Source of the DNA: JADZAI01 sp964390465
GTDB taxonomy: Bacteria; Pseudomonadota; Alphaproteobacteria; Micropepsales; Micropepsaceae
Length of the DNA: 64,000 bases
Assembly: GCA_964390465.1 (NCBI GenBank)
Contig: CAYMIJ010000001.1
Location: 62,001-126,000, forward strand
Reading direction: 5' to 3'
Every line of letters starts with the position of its first letter. Position 1 is the stretch's first letter. A program made the translations under genes and the position numbers. A model generated the notes under the pieces. It had not been told where the DNA came from and made no database searches. It saw only the letters and a program-made list of their open reading frames with translations. Shown piece after piece: positions 41,416 through 49,668 of this stretch.

Positions 41416-41685
41416 ATGAATATCCAGAAACTGTCGGCAATCGCCGTTCTCGCGGCCTTCACCACCCCGGCACTCGCTGCTGACATGCCTGCACCTGACG
41501 CTGGTAAGACAGCGAATGAAAAGTGCTACGGCGTCGCCAAGGCCGGCAAGAACGACTGCGCCACGGCAGGCCATAATTCCTGTGCCGGTTCGTCCAAGGC
41601 TGACGCAGACAAGACCGCTTGGATCTTCGTCCCGGCGGGCCTTTGCGAGAAGCTCGCTGGCGGCTCGCTGGAAATGCCGAAGTAA
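41416..41685 (+). CDS. bufA: Bufferin precursor peptide BufA (DUF2282)
   Basis: An 89-residue DUF2282 protein with a signal peptide (MNIQKLSAIAVLAAFTTPALAA). The mature part has four cysteines at residues 37, 48, 56 and 77, in EKCYGVAKAGKNDCATAG HNSCAGSSKAD and WIFVPAGLCEKL. This EKCYGV-AxAGxNDCA pattern is the signature of bufferin precursors. The known bufferin is post-translationally modified by an MNIO enzyme that turns two inner cysteines into thiooxazoles, with the outer two joined by a disulfide, and it binds copper. I infer the same here from the cluster. The ATG at 41416 has TGGAG ahead; the frame opens 13 codons earlier. Confidence 0.92.
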   Translation: MNIQKLSAIAVLAAFTTPALAADMPAPDAGKTANEKCYGVAKAGKNDCATAGHNSCAGSSKADADKTAWIFVPAGLCEKLAGGSLEMPK

Positions 41686-41711
41686 GACCGAACTGAGGGG
41701 AGGGCTTCATC

Positions 41712-42566
41712 TTGAACGAGCCGAACCATGACAACGCGCACAGCCATGTTTCTGGTATTGGCTTGCGTGCCCCCCACATGGACGCCGTTCTGAATGAACG
41801 CCCTCCCCTTCCTTTTCTTGAGGTTCATGCCGAAAATCACATGGGTGATGGCCGCGCCTTCCAGACCTTGCGGCGCGTGCGCGAACACTACGCTGTCTCA
41901 ATTCATGGCGTGGGCCTGTCTCTTGGCGGACATGATCGGCCCGACCCGCTGCATCTCAGCCGTTTCGCCGATCTTGTCGCGCGCATCGAACCCGTGCTGG
42001 TTTCTGAACATCTGGCCTGGTGCCGTAGTAATGGCGTCTATCTGAACGACCTGCTGCCAGTCCGTTATGATGCGGCTGCACTTGAAGATGTCGTGCGCAA
42101 TATCGACATTGCCCAGACTGCCATCCGGCGTCCGCTGCTGATTGAAAATCCCTCGCGCTATCTCAGCTTTCAGGGAGACGAGATGACCGAGGCTGCGTTT
42201 CTGAACGCCCTGTCCCGTCGCACGGGCTGTCGCATTCTGCTCGATATCAACAATGTCTACGTCAGCGCATGCAATACGGGTCTCGATGCCAGCGCCATGC
42301 TGAACGACATTGACGCCGATCTGGTCGGTGAGTTTCATCTTGCAGGCCATGACGATGATGACGGCGTACTGATCGACACGCACGGCGCGCCAGTCTGCGA
42401 TGATGTGTGGGGCCTATACGCCGCCGCCATTCGCCGCTTTGGCGTCAGGCCGACGCTCCTTGAACGCGACAAAAACCTGCCCGGACTTGACGATCTGCTG
42501 ACTGAAGCACGCCGGGCAGACGCCATTGTCGCGGCAGCGCAGACGGGTATGCGCGATGCAGCCTGA
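41712..42566 (+). CDS. bufB: MNIO-family modification enzyme BufB (DUF692)
   Basis: A 284-residue DUF692/MNIO (multinuclear non-heme iron oxygenase) protein, which modifies cysteines of the BufA peptide in related systems. The TIM-barrel metal and active-site motifs are visible: LEVHAENHMGD, ISIHGVGLSLGG, VSEHLAWCRS, LLIENPSRYLSF, ILLDINNVYVSACN, GEFHLAGHDDDD and DTHGAPVCDDVW. The start is a TTG at 41712: AGGGGAGGG precedes it, and no ATG or GTG lies in frame before the conserved SGIGLRAPHMDAV. It follows bufA by 26 bases and overlaps bufC by 11 bases. Confidence 0.93.
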   Translation: MNEPNHDNAHSHVSGIGLRAPHMDAVLNERPPLPFLEVHAENHMGDGRAFQTLRRVREHYAVSIHGVGLSLGGHDRPDPLHLSRFADLVARIEPVLVSEHLAWCRSNGVYLNDLLPVRYDAAALEDVVRNIDIAQTAIRRPLLIENPSRYLSFQGDEMTEAAFLNALSRRTGCRILLDINNVYVSACNTGLDASAMLNDIDADLVGEFHLAGHDDDDGVLIDTHGAPVCDDVWGLYAAAIRRFGVRPTLLERDKNLPGLDDLLTEARRADAIVAAAQTGMRDAA

Positions 42567-43137
42567 TCTTCAGGCAGAAATGGCGCGCGCCATCTGCAGT
42601 GCCGCCGCGCAGGAAGTCATTGCCCCAGACATGACCGACGGCCTGAACTGGCCAGAACGCCTCGCCATTCACGCGCGGCATTTCAGAACAACACTCACAG
42701 CCGCGCTGGCCGATGCGTTCCCGTCCGTGAAACGTCTCACCGGCGATGGCTTCTTCGCCTATGCCTGCGCACAGTTCATCGCATCGGCCCCGCCCACAGA
42801 CCCGATCGTCAATCATTTCGGCGAAGGCTTTCCTGCATTCCTTGCCAATTTCGGGCCCGCCAGCGGATTTCCATGGCTTGCCGATGTCGCGCGGCTTGAA
42901 TGGCTACGGCACAGCATGAGCGATACGCTGGACACGCAGGAAGGTTCCGCCGCGCTCTACACCTCGCCCTGGCGCGTTGATCTTCTGTGCGAAGTCAACG
43001 GCCCGGAAGAAACTGATATCAGCGGCGAGACATGCCTCGCCCTGATCATTCAGGGCGAACGCATCGTGCAGCGCACCCTCACCCGGCGTGAGTTTGATGC
43101 GCTCTCCGCATCCCTCGCCCCTACCACAAGCACCTGA
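42556..43137 (+). CDS. bufC: BufC, DUF2063 partner of the MNIO enzyme
   Basis: A 193-residue DUF2063 protein. It has the family's helical N-terminal domain (LNWPERLAIHARHFRTTLTAALADAFPSVKRLTGDGFF) and the following GEGFPAFLANFGPASGFPWLADVARLEWL. In related bufferin and other MNIO clusters this protein binds the precursor and presents it to the MNIO enzyme. I start it at the ATG 42556 inside the end of bufB (overlap 11 bases), so the two are likely coupled. The frame is open upstream. Confidence 0.9.
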   Translation: MQPDLQAEMARAICSAAAQEVIAPDMTDGLNWPERLAIHARHFRTTLTAALADAFPSVKRLTGDGFFAYACAQFIASAPPTDPIVNHFGEGFPAFLANFGPASGFPWLADVARLEWLRHSMSDTLDTQEGSAALYTSPWRVDLLCEVNGPEETDISGETCLALIIQGERIVQRTLTRREFDALSASLAPTTST

Positions 43138-43149
43138 TCGGAAGCCCTC

Positions 43150-43626
43150 ATGTCTTTCATCACGGCGGCACGCGCCGCATATCAGCGCCTTTTCGGCCTG
43201 ACAGAAATGCTCATCCCGCTCTGGCTCATCCTGCTGCTGGCGCGCATCGGCATTGCGGGCACGTTCTTCCGCTCCGGCCTGACAAAGGTGGATGACCATT
43301 GGCAGGTGACAGACCTCGCCGTGGCGCTATTTCAGGACGAATACAAACTGCCTTTGCTACCCCCTGATCTCGCCGCACATCTGGGTGCATATACTGAACT
43401 GTCGATGCCCATTCTGATCGTGGCGGGCCTGTTCACACGCCTCGCCGCACTGCCGCTGCTCGGCATGACAATCATCATCGAGATTTTCGTTTATCCAGGT
43501 GCGTGGGACATCCATGCAACATGGGCTGCGCTCCTGCTGCTGCTGATCACTCGCGGGCCCGGCATTCTTTCGCTTGACGCCCTGTTTGGCCTTGATGGCC
43601 GTTACACGGGGAAAAAAGGCGCCTGA
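43150..43626 (+). CDS. bufD: BufD, DoxX-family membrane protein
   Basis: A 158-residue DoxX/SURF4-type protein with four hydrophobic helices. Marks are LLARIGIAGTFFRSGLTKV, PLLPPDLAAHLGAYTELSMPILIVAGLFTRLAALPLL and PGAWDIHATWAALLLLLIT. DoxX proteins of this type sit at the end of bufferin operons. Their role is unknown to me; a quinone or redox role in the membrane is suggested for the family. The start is 12 bases after bufC with CGGAAG ahead. It is convergent with the CAP gene, with 1 base between the stops. Confidence 0.88.
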   Translation: MSFITAARAAYQRLFGLTEMLIPLWLILLLARIGIAGTFFRSGLTKVDDHWQVTDLAVALFQDEYKLPLLPPDLAAHLGAYTELSMPILIVAGLFTRLAALPLLGMTIIIEIFVYPGAWDIHATWAALLLLLITRGPGILSLDALFGLDGRYTGKKGA

Positions 43627-43627
43627 C

Positions 43628-44287
43628 TTATTGCTTCGCCACCATGGTTGAGGCCGGAGCCGCAGCTGCACCTGCAACACGTGGCACCGCCGTTACATCA
43701 TAGGCAGCATAGCCACGGCGGTTTCCGATCGGGTCATACCGGCAGACCAGAAAGTCGCGTTCCGCGCCGCGGCCGATGGCGCAGCCAACCGAGGTCGTCG
43801 ATGCCCATATCATGGCCTGATAGTGCCCCACATCACGCCAATCTCCGGTGCTGCTCACATCAGGATGCGGACGCCCAGGCAGATACATGGATTTTTCGTC
43901 CAGCCAGCCTTTGATCATAAGGGTCGGCGTACGGCGGGCGATGCTGTTGGAATAGAGGCACTCGCCATGGACGCGCTGATTCTCATGCTCGATCACCCCC
44001 TTGGCGGCGATGACCGTGGCCCAATTCAATGCCTCCTGAGCCAGTTCGGGTGACCATTTCAGATCAGGCACACCGAGCGAGCGGCGTTCGGCGTTGTGCG
44101 TGGCCAGCACCTCAGCCTGAAATGCCGGGTCTGTAATCTGGGGCACCACGGGCATAAGCCCCTTGGCGCCATCGGTGGTGATTTTGCCGAGCTTTGAGAC
44201 ATTGGCAGGATCGGCGGCCTTGCCTGTTTCGGTCGCTGCGACCGCATTCCCGATGAAAAGGACAGAAGCCAGAAGAATGATGCGCAT
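43628..44287 (-). CDS. Exported CAP-domain protein
   Basis: A 219-residue exported protein with a signal peptide (MRIILLASVLFIGNAVAA) and a CAP (SCP/PR-1) domain: EVLATHNAERRSLGVPDLKWSPELAQEALNWA is the first motif, with GVIEHENQRVHGECLY and ISTGDWRDVGHYQAMIW. The domain binds metals in some members and lipids in others. Bacterial function is not known. The stop is 1 base from the bufD stop, and it points the other way, so it is not part of the buf operon. Confidence 0.9.
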   Translation of the reverse strand: MRIILLASVLFIGNAVAATETGKAADPANVSKLGKITTDGAKGLMPVVPQITDPAFQAEVLATHNAERRSLGVPDLKWSPELAQEALNWATVIAAKGVIEHENQRVHGECLYSNSIARRTPTLMIKGWLDEKSMYLPGRPHPDVSSTGDWRDVGHYQAMIWASTTSVGCAIGRGAERDFLVCRYDPIGNRRGYAAYDVTAVPRVAGAAAAPASTMVAKQ

Positions 44288-44480
44288 CGAATCACCCGGG
44301 AGGTGGGCCTCTAGTATCGCATGTATTTTCAGCCTTGTTGTGCAAAGATGTCATTAAGAAATTCCCTCGAAATCAGGCTCTGCCTCTCGTGCTGTGGCGC
44401 GTTGCCCCGCTGAGAAAAACGCTCAGGCAGCCCAGCACGTTGTCCCTGTCATCAATTTTGAAACCTGATAAAATGCGAAA

Positions 44481-45419
44481 ATGACTGGCCCGCTCGATAA
44501 ACCCGTCCCTGTCACGCTCGATGACAAAGATCCAACAGCCTTTGCTACGCAACTGGGTGATTACTTCCAGCGCTATGGCTTTGCCTCAATCTGCGACTTT
44601 GGCATCCCACAATCCCTAATCGATGCCGCCATTGCCGACATGAAGGCGTTCTTCGCATTATCCGATGCGGTGAAGCGCAGATATGTGGTGGAAGGTGCGA
44701 TGGGCCAGCGCGGCCTCACGCCTTTCGGTGTCGAAACTGCGAAGGGTGCGAGTCGCAGCGATCTGAAGGAGTTCTGGCATACCGGACGCGACCTGCCTCA
44801 GAGCCATCCGTTCAACGATTCCATGCCGCCCAATGTCTGGCCTGTCGAAGTGCGCGGCTTCCGTGAACACGTTTCGGCCCTGTATGGCGCTCTCGACAAA
44901 CTTGGCGTCAGAATATTGCGGGCGATTGCCCGGTATCTGAAATTGGACGAACACTTCTTTGATGACACCGTGCGCGACGGCAATTCAGTCCTGCGACTGC
45001 TGCACTACCCACCCGTCACTGGGCAAACGGACCATGTGCGGGCTGGCGCTCATGAAGACATCAACACCATTACCCTTCTGATGGGGGCTGAAGAAGCCGG
45101 GCTTGAAATCAAGGAACGGGATGGTTCATGGCTGCCAGTGAAGCCTCCGCTGGGCGCGATGGTCATCAACATTGGCGACATGCTCCAGCGCCTGACCAAT
45201 CATGTTCTGCCGTCCACGACGCATCGCGTCGTCAACCCCTCGCCCGAGCGCGCACAATTCCCGCGCTACTCCACCCCGTTCTTCCTGCATTTCAGGCCGG
45301 ATTATCTGATCGAAACACTGCCTTCGTGCATCACGACAGACCGGCCCAACCGCTACCCCACGCCGATCACCGCGCATGATTACCTCCATGAACGGCTGGC
45401 TGAGATCAAACTGAAGTGA
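44481..45419 (+). CDS. 2-oxoglutarate/Fe(II)-dependent oxygenase, isopenicillin N synthase family
   Basis: A 312-residue double-stranded beta-helix oxygenase of the isopenicillin N synthase family. The N-terminal DIOX_N part has GDYFQRYGFASICDFGIPQSLID. The iron ligands are H and D in AGAHEDINTITLLMG and H in VLPSTTHRVVNP, with the 2-oxoglutarate-binding arginine a few residues later. The substrate is unknown; these enzymes hydroxylate, desaturate or cyclise small molecules. The 193-base upstream gap holds no gene that I see. Confidence 0.9.
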   Translation: MTGPLDKPVPVTLDDKDPTAFATQLGDYFQRYGFASICDFGIPQSLIDAAIADMKAFFALSDAVKRRYVVEGAMGQRGLTPFGVETAKGASRSDLKEFWHTGRDLPQSHPFNDSMPPNVWPVEVRGFREHVSALYGALDKLGVRILRAIARYLKLDEHFFDDTVRDGNSVLRLLHYPPVTGQTDHVRAGAHEDINTITLLMGAEEAGLEIKERDGSWLPVKPPLGAMVINIGDMLQRLTNHVLPSTTHRVVNPSPERAQFPRYSTPFFLHFRPDYLIETLPSCITTDRPNRYPTPITAHDYLHERLAEIKLK

Positions 45420-45502
45420 GCCGACCGGCCTTAGTCGTTTAGGGCAATGTTATCGGTTTAAGGCCATCGTCCCGCTCGCGACTGCGAGGGAATGGCGCTG
45501 AC

Positions 45503-46669
45503 ATGTATGCGAAGCTGGCTGGCGTGGCGAGCATCTCGGCTGTGGCAGCGCTCATCTACTATTTCATTGCGCGTACGCACCCACCCTATGACATCTCGGG
45601 ATATCTGATCGGCCGCGACTTCCTCAATACCTGGCTCAGCGGTCAAGCGGCGCTGAACGGAAATGCGCCTGCTTGGTTTGACATGGCTACCTACAATGCG
45701 GCCATCCACGAACGGTTCGGCGACAGCATCCGACCTCACAACTGGTCGTATCCCCCACACATTATGCTGTTCACGTGGCCGCTGGCGCTGCTGCCCTATC
45801 TGGTCGCCCTGTGCGTGTGGACGCTCGCCGGATATGCCAGTCTGTATGCAGCCGTCCGGCGCTTTCTGCACTCACCAACCGATTACATGTTCGTGTTTCT
45901 GTCGCCCGCAGCAGCCGTGAATGTCTTTGCGGGGCAGAACGGCTTGTTCACGGCAGCGCTGATGATCGCCGGGCTCTCATGTATGGATCGCAAGCCCATC
46001 CTCGCAGGGATCATGTTTGGGCTTCTGACCATCAAGCCGCAGCTGGGAATCATGTTACCGGTAATGTTGCTTGCTTCAGCACAATGGCGAGTCATTATAG
46101 CAGCGACGGCAACCACGATCGCTCTTGTCGGCATCTCAGCAGCCGTCTTCGGCGCGGACACATGGCGCGCCTATTTTGAAACGGTCCTGCCAATACAAAG
46201 CCTTGTGATGCGTCAAAGTCAGGGCCCAATGCTGGCGATGATGCCGACCGTGTTCCAGAATCTACGGATGGCAGGCGCACCCGAACTGTGGGGCTGGATC
46301 GCACAGGCCATAGCAGGGATTGCATCAGCTGTGGCAGTCGCGTGGACCTATGCACGGCGGCGAGATCCGGCGCTGTCCTGTGCCCTTGTCACAACAGCCA
46401 CCATCGTCGCCAGCCCATACGCCTTCAACTATGATCTGGTCGCACTTTCAGTATTCATCCTTCCGCTCACCAGAAGGCCTGGTCTCACCTGGCTGGATCA
46501 TGCAGTGCTTATATCTGGCTGGATGCTTCCCATACTGACACTGGCACTCGCTGTTTACGCGCTGCCACTCTCATCAACGGTGGTGATCGTATTGATGTTC
46601 CGGTTGCTGCATCTTCTGCATCGCTCCAATACGGTTGGCGAAACCACATTAGGACGCACATTGGCCTGA
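45503..46669 (+). CDS. GT87-family glycosyltransferase-like membrane protein (DUF2029)
   Basis: A 388-residue polytopic membrane protein of the GT87 (DUF2029) family, a GT-C-type glycosyltransferase group that uses polyprenyl-phosphate sugars. Visible marks are YLIGRDFLNTWLSGQAAL near the N-terminus, in the loop after the first helix, WSYPPHIMLFTWPLALLP, VFAGQNGLFTAALMIAGL and ILAGIMFGLLTIKPQLG. The sugar and acceptor are unknown. It could modify envelope lipids or glycans. The gene stands between an oxygenase and a MarR gene, and no cell-surface cluster is nearby. Confidence 0.85.
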   Translation: MYAKLAGVASISAVAALIYYFIARTHPPYDISGYLIGRDFLNTWLSGQAALNGNAPAWFDMATYNAAIHERFGDSIRPHNWSYPPHIMLFTWPLALLPYLVALCVWTLAGYASLYAAVRRFLHSPTDYMFVFLSPAAAVNVFAGQNGLFTAALMIAGLSCMDRKPILAGIMFGLLTIKPQLGIMLPVMLLASAQWRVIIAATATTIALVGISAAVFGADTWRAYFETVLPIQSLVMRQSQGPMLAMMPTVFQNLRMAGAPELWGWIAQAIAGIASAVAVAWTYARRRDPALSCALVTTATIVASPYAFNYDLVALSVFILPLTRRPGLTWLDHAVLISGWMLPILTLALAVYALPLSSTVVIVLMFRLLHLLHRSNTVGETTLGRTLA

Positions 46670-46732
46670 GGACCATCATCTGGAGCGCACACTCCTTCGG
46701 GATTTACGAAGGATCATTGCGCTCCTAGCCTC

Positions 46733-47185
46733 ATGGTCATGACAGAAGACGATCATGCCAAGGCGTTCCAGACCCTCTTTACCCGCATTTATTTCGCGGC
46801 TGTCAGGCGCGTTGACGACAAGCGTGACCGGTTGTCGCCGGAAACCGTGGCCTTTCTTGCCCACATGGAAATGGCAGGGCCGCTGACGCCCGGTGAGCTG
46901 GCACAGCACATAGGTCGCGCTCCCTCAACCCTTAGTGAAATGCTGGCCCATCTGTTGGATAAAGGCCTGATTGAACGTGACCGCGATCCTGAAGACGCAC
47001 GGCGCGCGCTCATCTGGTTGTCACCTTCGGGCCGATCGGCATTGGCACGCGAACGCCAGGTGCTTGACCCACACATGCTTGCGGAAGCCTTCACAAGCAT
47101 TGGCCCTGAAAGTTGTGCCCGGCTGCTCCAACAACTTGAGGTTTTTGTCGCGGCCCTCACGCCGCAGGTTCAGCGAAAGGATTGA
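46733..47185 (+). CDS. MarR-family transcriptional regulator
   Basis: A 150-residue winged-helix regulator of the MarR family. The DNA-binding part is LTPGELAQHIGRAPSTLSEMLAHLLDKGLIERDRDPEDARRALIWLSPSGR, and helices at both ends would form the dimer. It lies 2 bases ahead of a zinc-ribbon gene and about 340 bases upstream of hmgA. MarR regulators often control neighbouring catabolic genes, so it may regulate the homogentisate genes. An alternative ATG lies two codons in. Confidence 0.9.
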   Translation: MVMTEDDHAKAFQTLFTRIYFAAVRRVDDKRDRLSPETVAFLAHMEMAGPLTPGELAQHIGRAPSTLSEMLAHLLDKGLIERDRDPEDARRALIWLSPSGRSALARERQVLDPHMLAEAFTSIGPESCARLLQQLEVFVAALTPQVQRKD

Positions 47186-47187
47186 TC

Positions 47188-47430
47188 ATGACTCACAAGT
47201 GCCAGAGCTGCGGCATGCCAATCGAAACCGGCGTCTTTTGCCAGTACTGCGTGAACGAACAGGGCGCGTTGCAGGATTTCGAAACCCGCTTTGGACGCAT
47301 GCTGGCCTGGCAGTTGCGCCGTGGCAGCGAACGCGCAACAGCGGAAAAGGAAACGCTGGCCTATATGGCCAACATGCCTGCATGGGCCGATCACCCTGAG
47401 CTGAAAGCCCGACTTCAGAAGTGTGGCTGA
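47188..47430 (+). CDS. Small zinc-ribbon protein
   Basis: An 80-residue protein with a four-cysteine zinc ribbon at the N-terminus (CQSCGMPIETGVFCQYC), followed by an alpha-helical tail with FGRMLAWQLRRGSERATAEKETLAYMANMP. It fits the putative zinc-ribbon family PF12674. Its function is unknown. It is placed 2 bases after the MarR stop, with AAAGGA before the ATG at 47188. A TTG two codons upstream opens the same frame. Confidence 0.82.
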   Translation: MTHKCQSCGMPIETGVFCQYCVNEQGALQDFETRFGRMLAWQLRRGSERATAEKETLAYMANMPAWADHPELKARLQKCG

Positions 47431-47527
47431 ATCCTGCACCCCGCCTCACGATTTGACCCGTATCAACACGGCTCGCCTTCCCCATCGGCAAGCGCTCGGA
47501 TAGAAGGCCCTCCGAGGAGACGACATC

Positions 47528-48664
47528 ATGGGCGGCAAGAACTGGATTCCGGTGAACAAGGTGGAAGGGCGCGCCTCGCGACAGGCGCATGCCGACCTGC
47601 CTGAAGGCACCTATGAGCGCGAGATCTCAAAGGAAGGCTTCTTCGGCCCGGCCGCCTTTCTGTATCACCCGCGCCCACCAACCGGGTGGGTGAACTTTGA
47701 AGGGCCGCTGCGCCCGCGCGCCTTCGACCTCACGCGCCTGAACGAAGCCGCCTCCCTGCCGTGGGACGCGCCGCGCGTACTGGGCAATGCGGCCTGTGAT
47801 GTCCGCTTCTGGAAACTGAGCGCACCCATGAACGAACTGGTCCGCAATGGCGACGGCGACCAGATCATTTTCGTGCACACGGGCGGCGGGGCATTCTTCT
47901 GCGACTATGGGCACCTTACCATTCGGTCCGGTGACTATGTGATGATCCCGCGCGGTACAATGTGGCGTATCGAACCATCAGCGCCATCCTCGTTTCTCAC
48001 CATCGAGGCGACCAACGCGCATTTCACTCTGCCCGATCGCGGTCTGGTGGGCCGTCATGCGATCTTCGATCCGGCAGTGCTCGACACGCCCGCCATGGAC
48101 GATGCCTTCCGCACCCAGCAGCAGGAAGACCGCGCCTATACAGTCGCGGTGAAGAAACGCGGCGAAGTCAGCCGCATTTCATACCCGTGGAACCCGCTGG
48201 ATGCAGTGGGCTGGCACGGCGATCTGTCGGTCGTGCGGCTGAATGTCGATCAGATCAGGCCGTTGATGTCGCACCGCTATCATGTACCGCCCTCGGCCCA
48301 CACGACCTTCCTGAGCGACCGCTTCGTCATCTGCACCTTCGCACCACGTCTGTTTGAAACGGACCCCGGCGCGATCAAGGTGCCGTTCTTTCACAACAAC
48401 GACGATTACGACGAAGTGCTGTTCTATCACGCGGGTGATTTCTTCAGCCGCGACAATATCGACGCCGGCATGATGACCTTCCATCCGGCGGGGTTCACGC
48501 ACGGGCCGCATCCCAAAGCGCTCAAAAACATGTTGACGCAAACCAAAGCAGCGACGGATGAGTATGCCGTGATGATCGACACCCGCGATCCGCTGGATGT
48601 GCTCGCGGGTGCGTCATCGGTTGAAAACCCGGCCTATGCCGATAGCTGGAAGCCCAAGGCATGA
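47528..48664 (+). CDS. hmgA: Homogentisate 1,2-dioxygenase
   Basis: This enzyme opens the ring of homogentisate to maleylacetoacetate in tyrosine degradation. The 378-residue protein is shorter than the E. coli/human-type enzyme of about 430-450 residues, as in a known alphaproteobacterial group. Iron ligands are consistent: FHNNDDYDEVLFYHAGDF (His and Glu) and HPAGFTHGPHPKAL (His). The cupin segment is FVHTGGGAFFCDYGHLTIRSGDYVMIPRG. It overlaps the following FAH-family gene by 4 bases, which is the natural downstream partner. Confidence 0.92.
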   Translation: MGGKNWIPVNKVEGRASRQAHADLPEGTYEREISKEGFFGPAAFLYHPRPPTGWVNFEGPLRPRAFDLTRLNEAASLPWDAPRVLGNAACDVRFWKLSAPMNELVRNGDGDQIIFVHTGGGAFFCDYGHLTIRSGDYVMIPRGTMWRIEPSAPSSFLTIEATNAHFTLPDRGLVGRHAIFDPAVLDTPAMDDAFRTQQQEDRAYTVAVKKRGEVSRISYPWNPLDAVGWHGDLSVVRLNVDQIRPLMSHRYHVPPSAHTTFLSDRFVICTFAPRLFETDPGAIKVPFFHNNDDYDEVLFYHAGDFFSRDNIDAGMMTFHPAGFTHGPHPKALKNMLTQTKAATDEYAVMIDTRDPLDVLAGASSVENPAYADSWKPKA

Positions 48665-49668
48665 AGCTCGCCACATTGAATGACGGCTCACGTGATGGCC
48701 GTCTGGCCGTTGTTTCGCGCGATCTGAAACGTGCGGTCTTTGCAGAAGGTATCGCCAAAACCCTGCAGGCTGCGCTGGATGACTGGGAAACCCTGTCGCC
48801 ACGACTGCAAACGGTTTCAGACGCGCTGAATGCCGGAACGGAAAAAGGCTTCGCCTTCGACGAAGCCGCCTGCATGGCACCACTGCCCCGCGCCTATCAG
48901 TGGGCGGATGGGTCGGCTTACGTCAACCATGTTGAACTGGTGCGCAAAGCCCGCAATGCCGACATGCCAGACAGCTTCTGGACCGACCCGCTGATGTATC
49001 AGGGCGGCTCCGATATCATGCTCGGCCCGCAGCAAGACATTCCGGCGAACGACGAAAGCTGGGGCATTGACTGCGAAGCGGAGGTCGCCGTCATCACCGG
49101 CGACGTGAAGCTGGGTGTCAGCGAGGCAGAGGCGCTGCAATCCATCCGCCTCATCACCATTCTGAATGACGTTTCTCTGCGCAATCTCATCCCGGCGGAA
49201 CTCGCCAAAAATTTTGGCTTCTTCCAATCAAAGCCGTCCACCGCCTTCGCACCCATCACAGCAACGCCTGATGAACTCGGCGCGCGCTGGAACAGTGGCA
49301 AACTTCATGGCGCACTTGAAGTGTCACTGAACGGTCAGCCTTTCGGCAAAGCCGATGCAGGTGTGGATATGACGTTCAGTTTTCCGCGCCTGATCGCACA
49401 TGCGGCCAAGACACGCGCTTTGGGGCCGGGCGCAATCATCGGATCGGGCACAGTTTCCAACAAGGGTGCATCGGGCGATGAAGGCCGCCCGATCTCTGAA
49501 GGCGGCGTCGGCTATTCCTGCATTGCAGAACTACGGGCAGTGGAAACCATCCGCTTAGGCAAACCGCAAACGCCATTCATGAAACGCGGTGACCGTGTGC
49601 GCATCGAGATGCGCGATGATGACGGCGTATCCATCTTCGGAGCCATCAACCAGAAGGTTGCCAGTTGA
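48661..49668 (+). CDS. Fumarylacetoacetate hydrolase-family protein
   Basis: A 335-residue FAH-fold hydrolase that follows hmgA with a 4-base overlap, so it is probably the fumarylacetoacetase of the homogentisate pathway. The metal site is seen in EAEVAVITGDVKLG and in the second part DMTFSFPRLIAHAAKT, and the conserved end is GSGTVSNKG. The first 80 residues form a separate N-terminal part. A maleylacetoacetate isomerase is not seen next to it; the GST at 56043 is a possible candidate by family but is not adjacent. Confidence 0.9.
   Translation: MKLATLNDGSRDGRLAVVSRDLKRAVFAEGIAKTLQAALDDWETLSPRLQTVSDALNAGTEKGFAFDEAACMAPLPRAYQWADGSAYVNHVELVRKARNADMPDSFWTDPLMYQGGSDIMLGPQQDIPANDESWGIDCEAEVAVITGDVKLGVSEAEALQSIRLITILNDVSLRNLIPAELAKNFGFFQSKPSTAFAPITATPDELGARWNSGKLHGALEVSLNGQPFGKADAGVDMTFSFPRLIAHAAKTRALGPGAIIGSGTVSNKGASGDEGRPISEGGVGYSCIAELRAVETIRLGKPQTPFMKRGDRVRIEMRDDDGVSIFGAINQKVAS

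Noticed and set aside
44288..44480. Possible small RNA or tRNA in the gap ahead of the oxygenase gene
   Set aside because: I see no cloverleaf, no T-loop sequence and no clear promoter and terminator pair.
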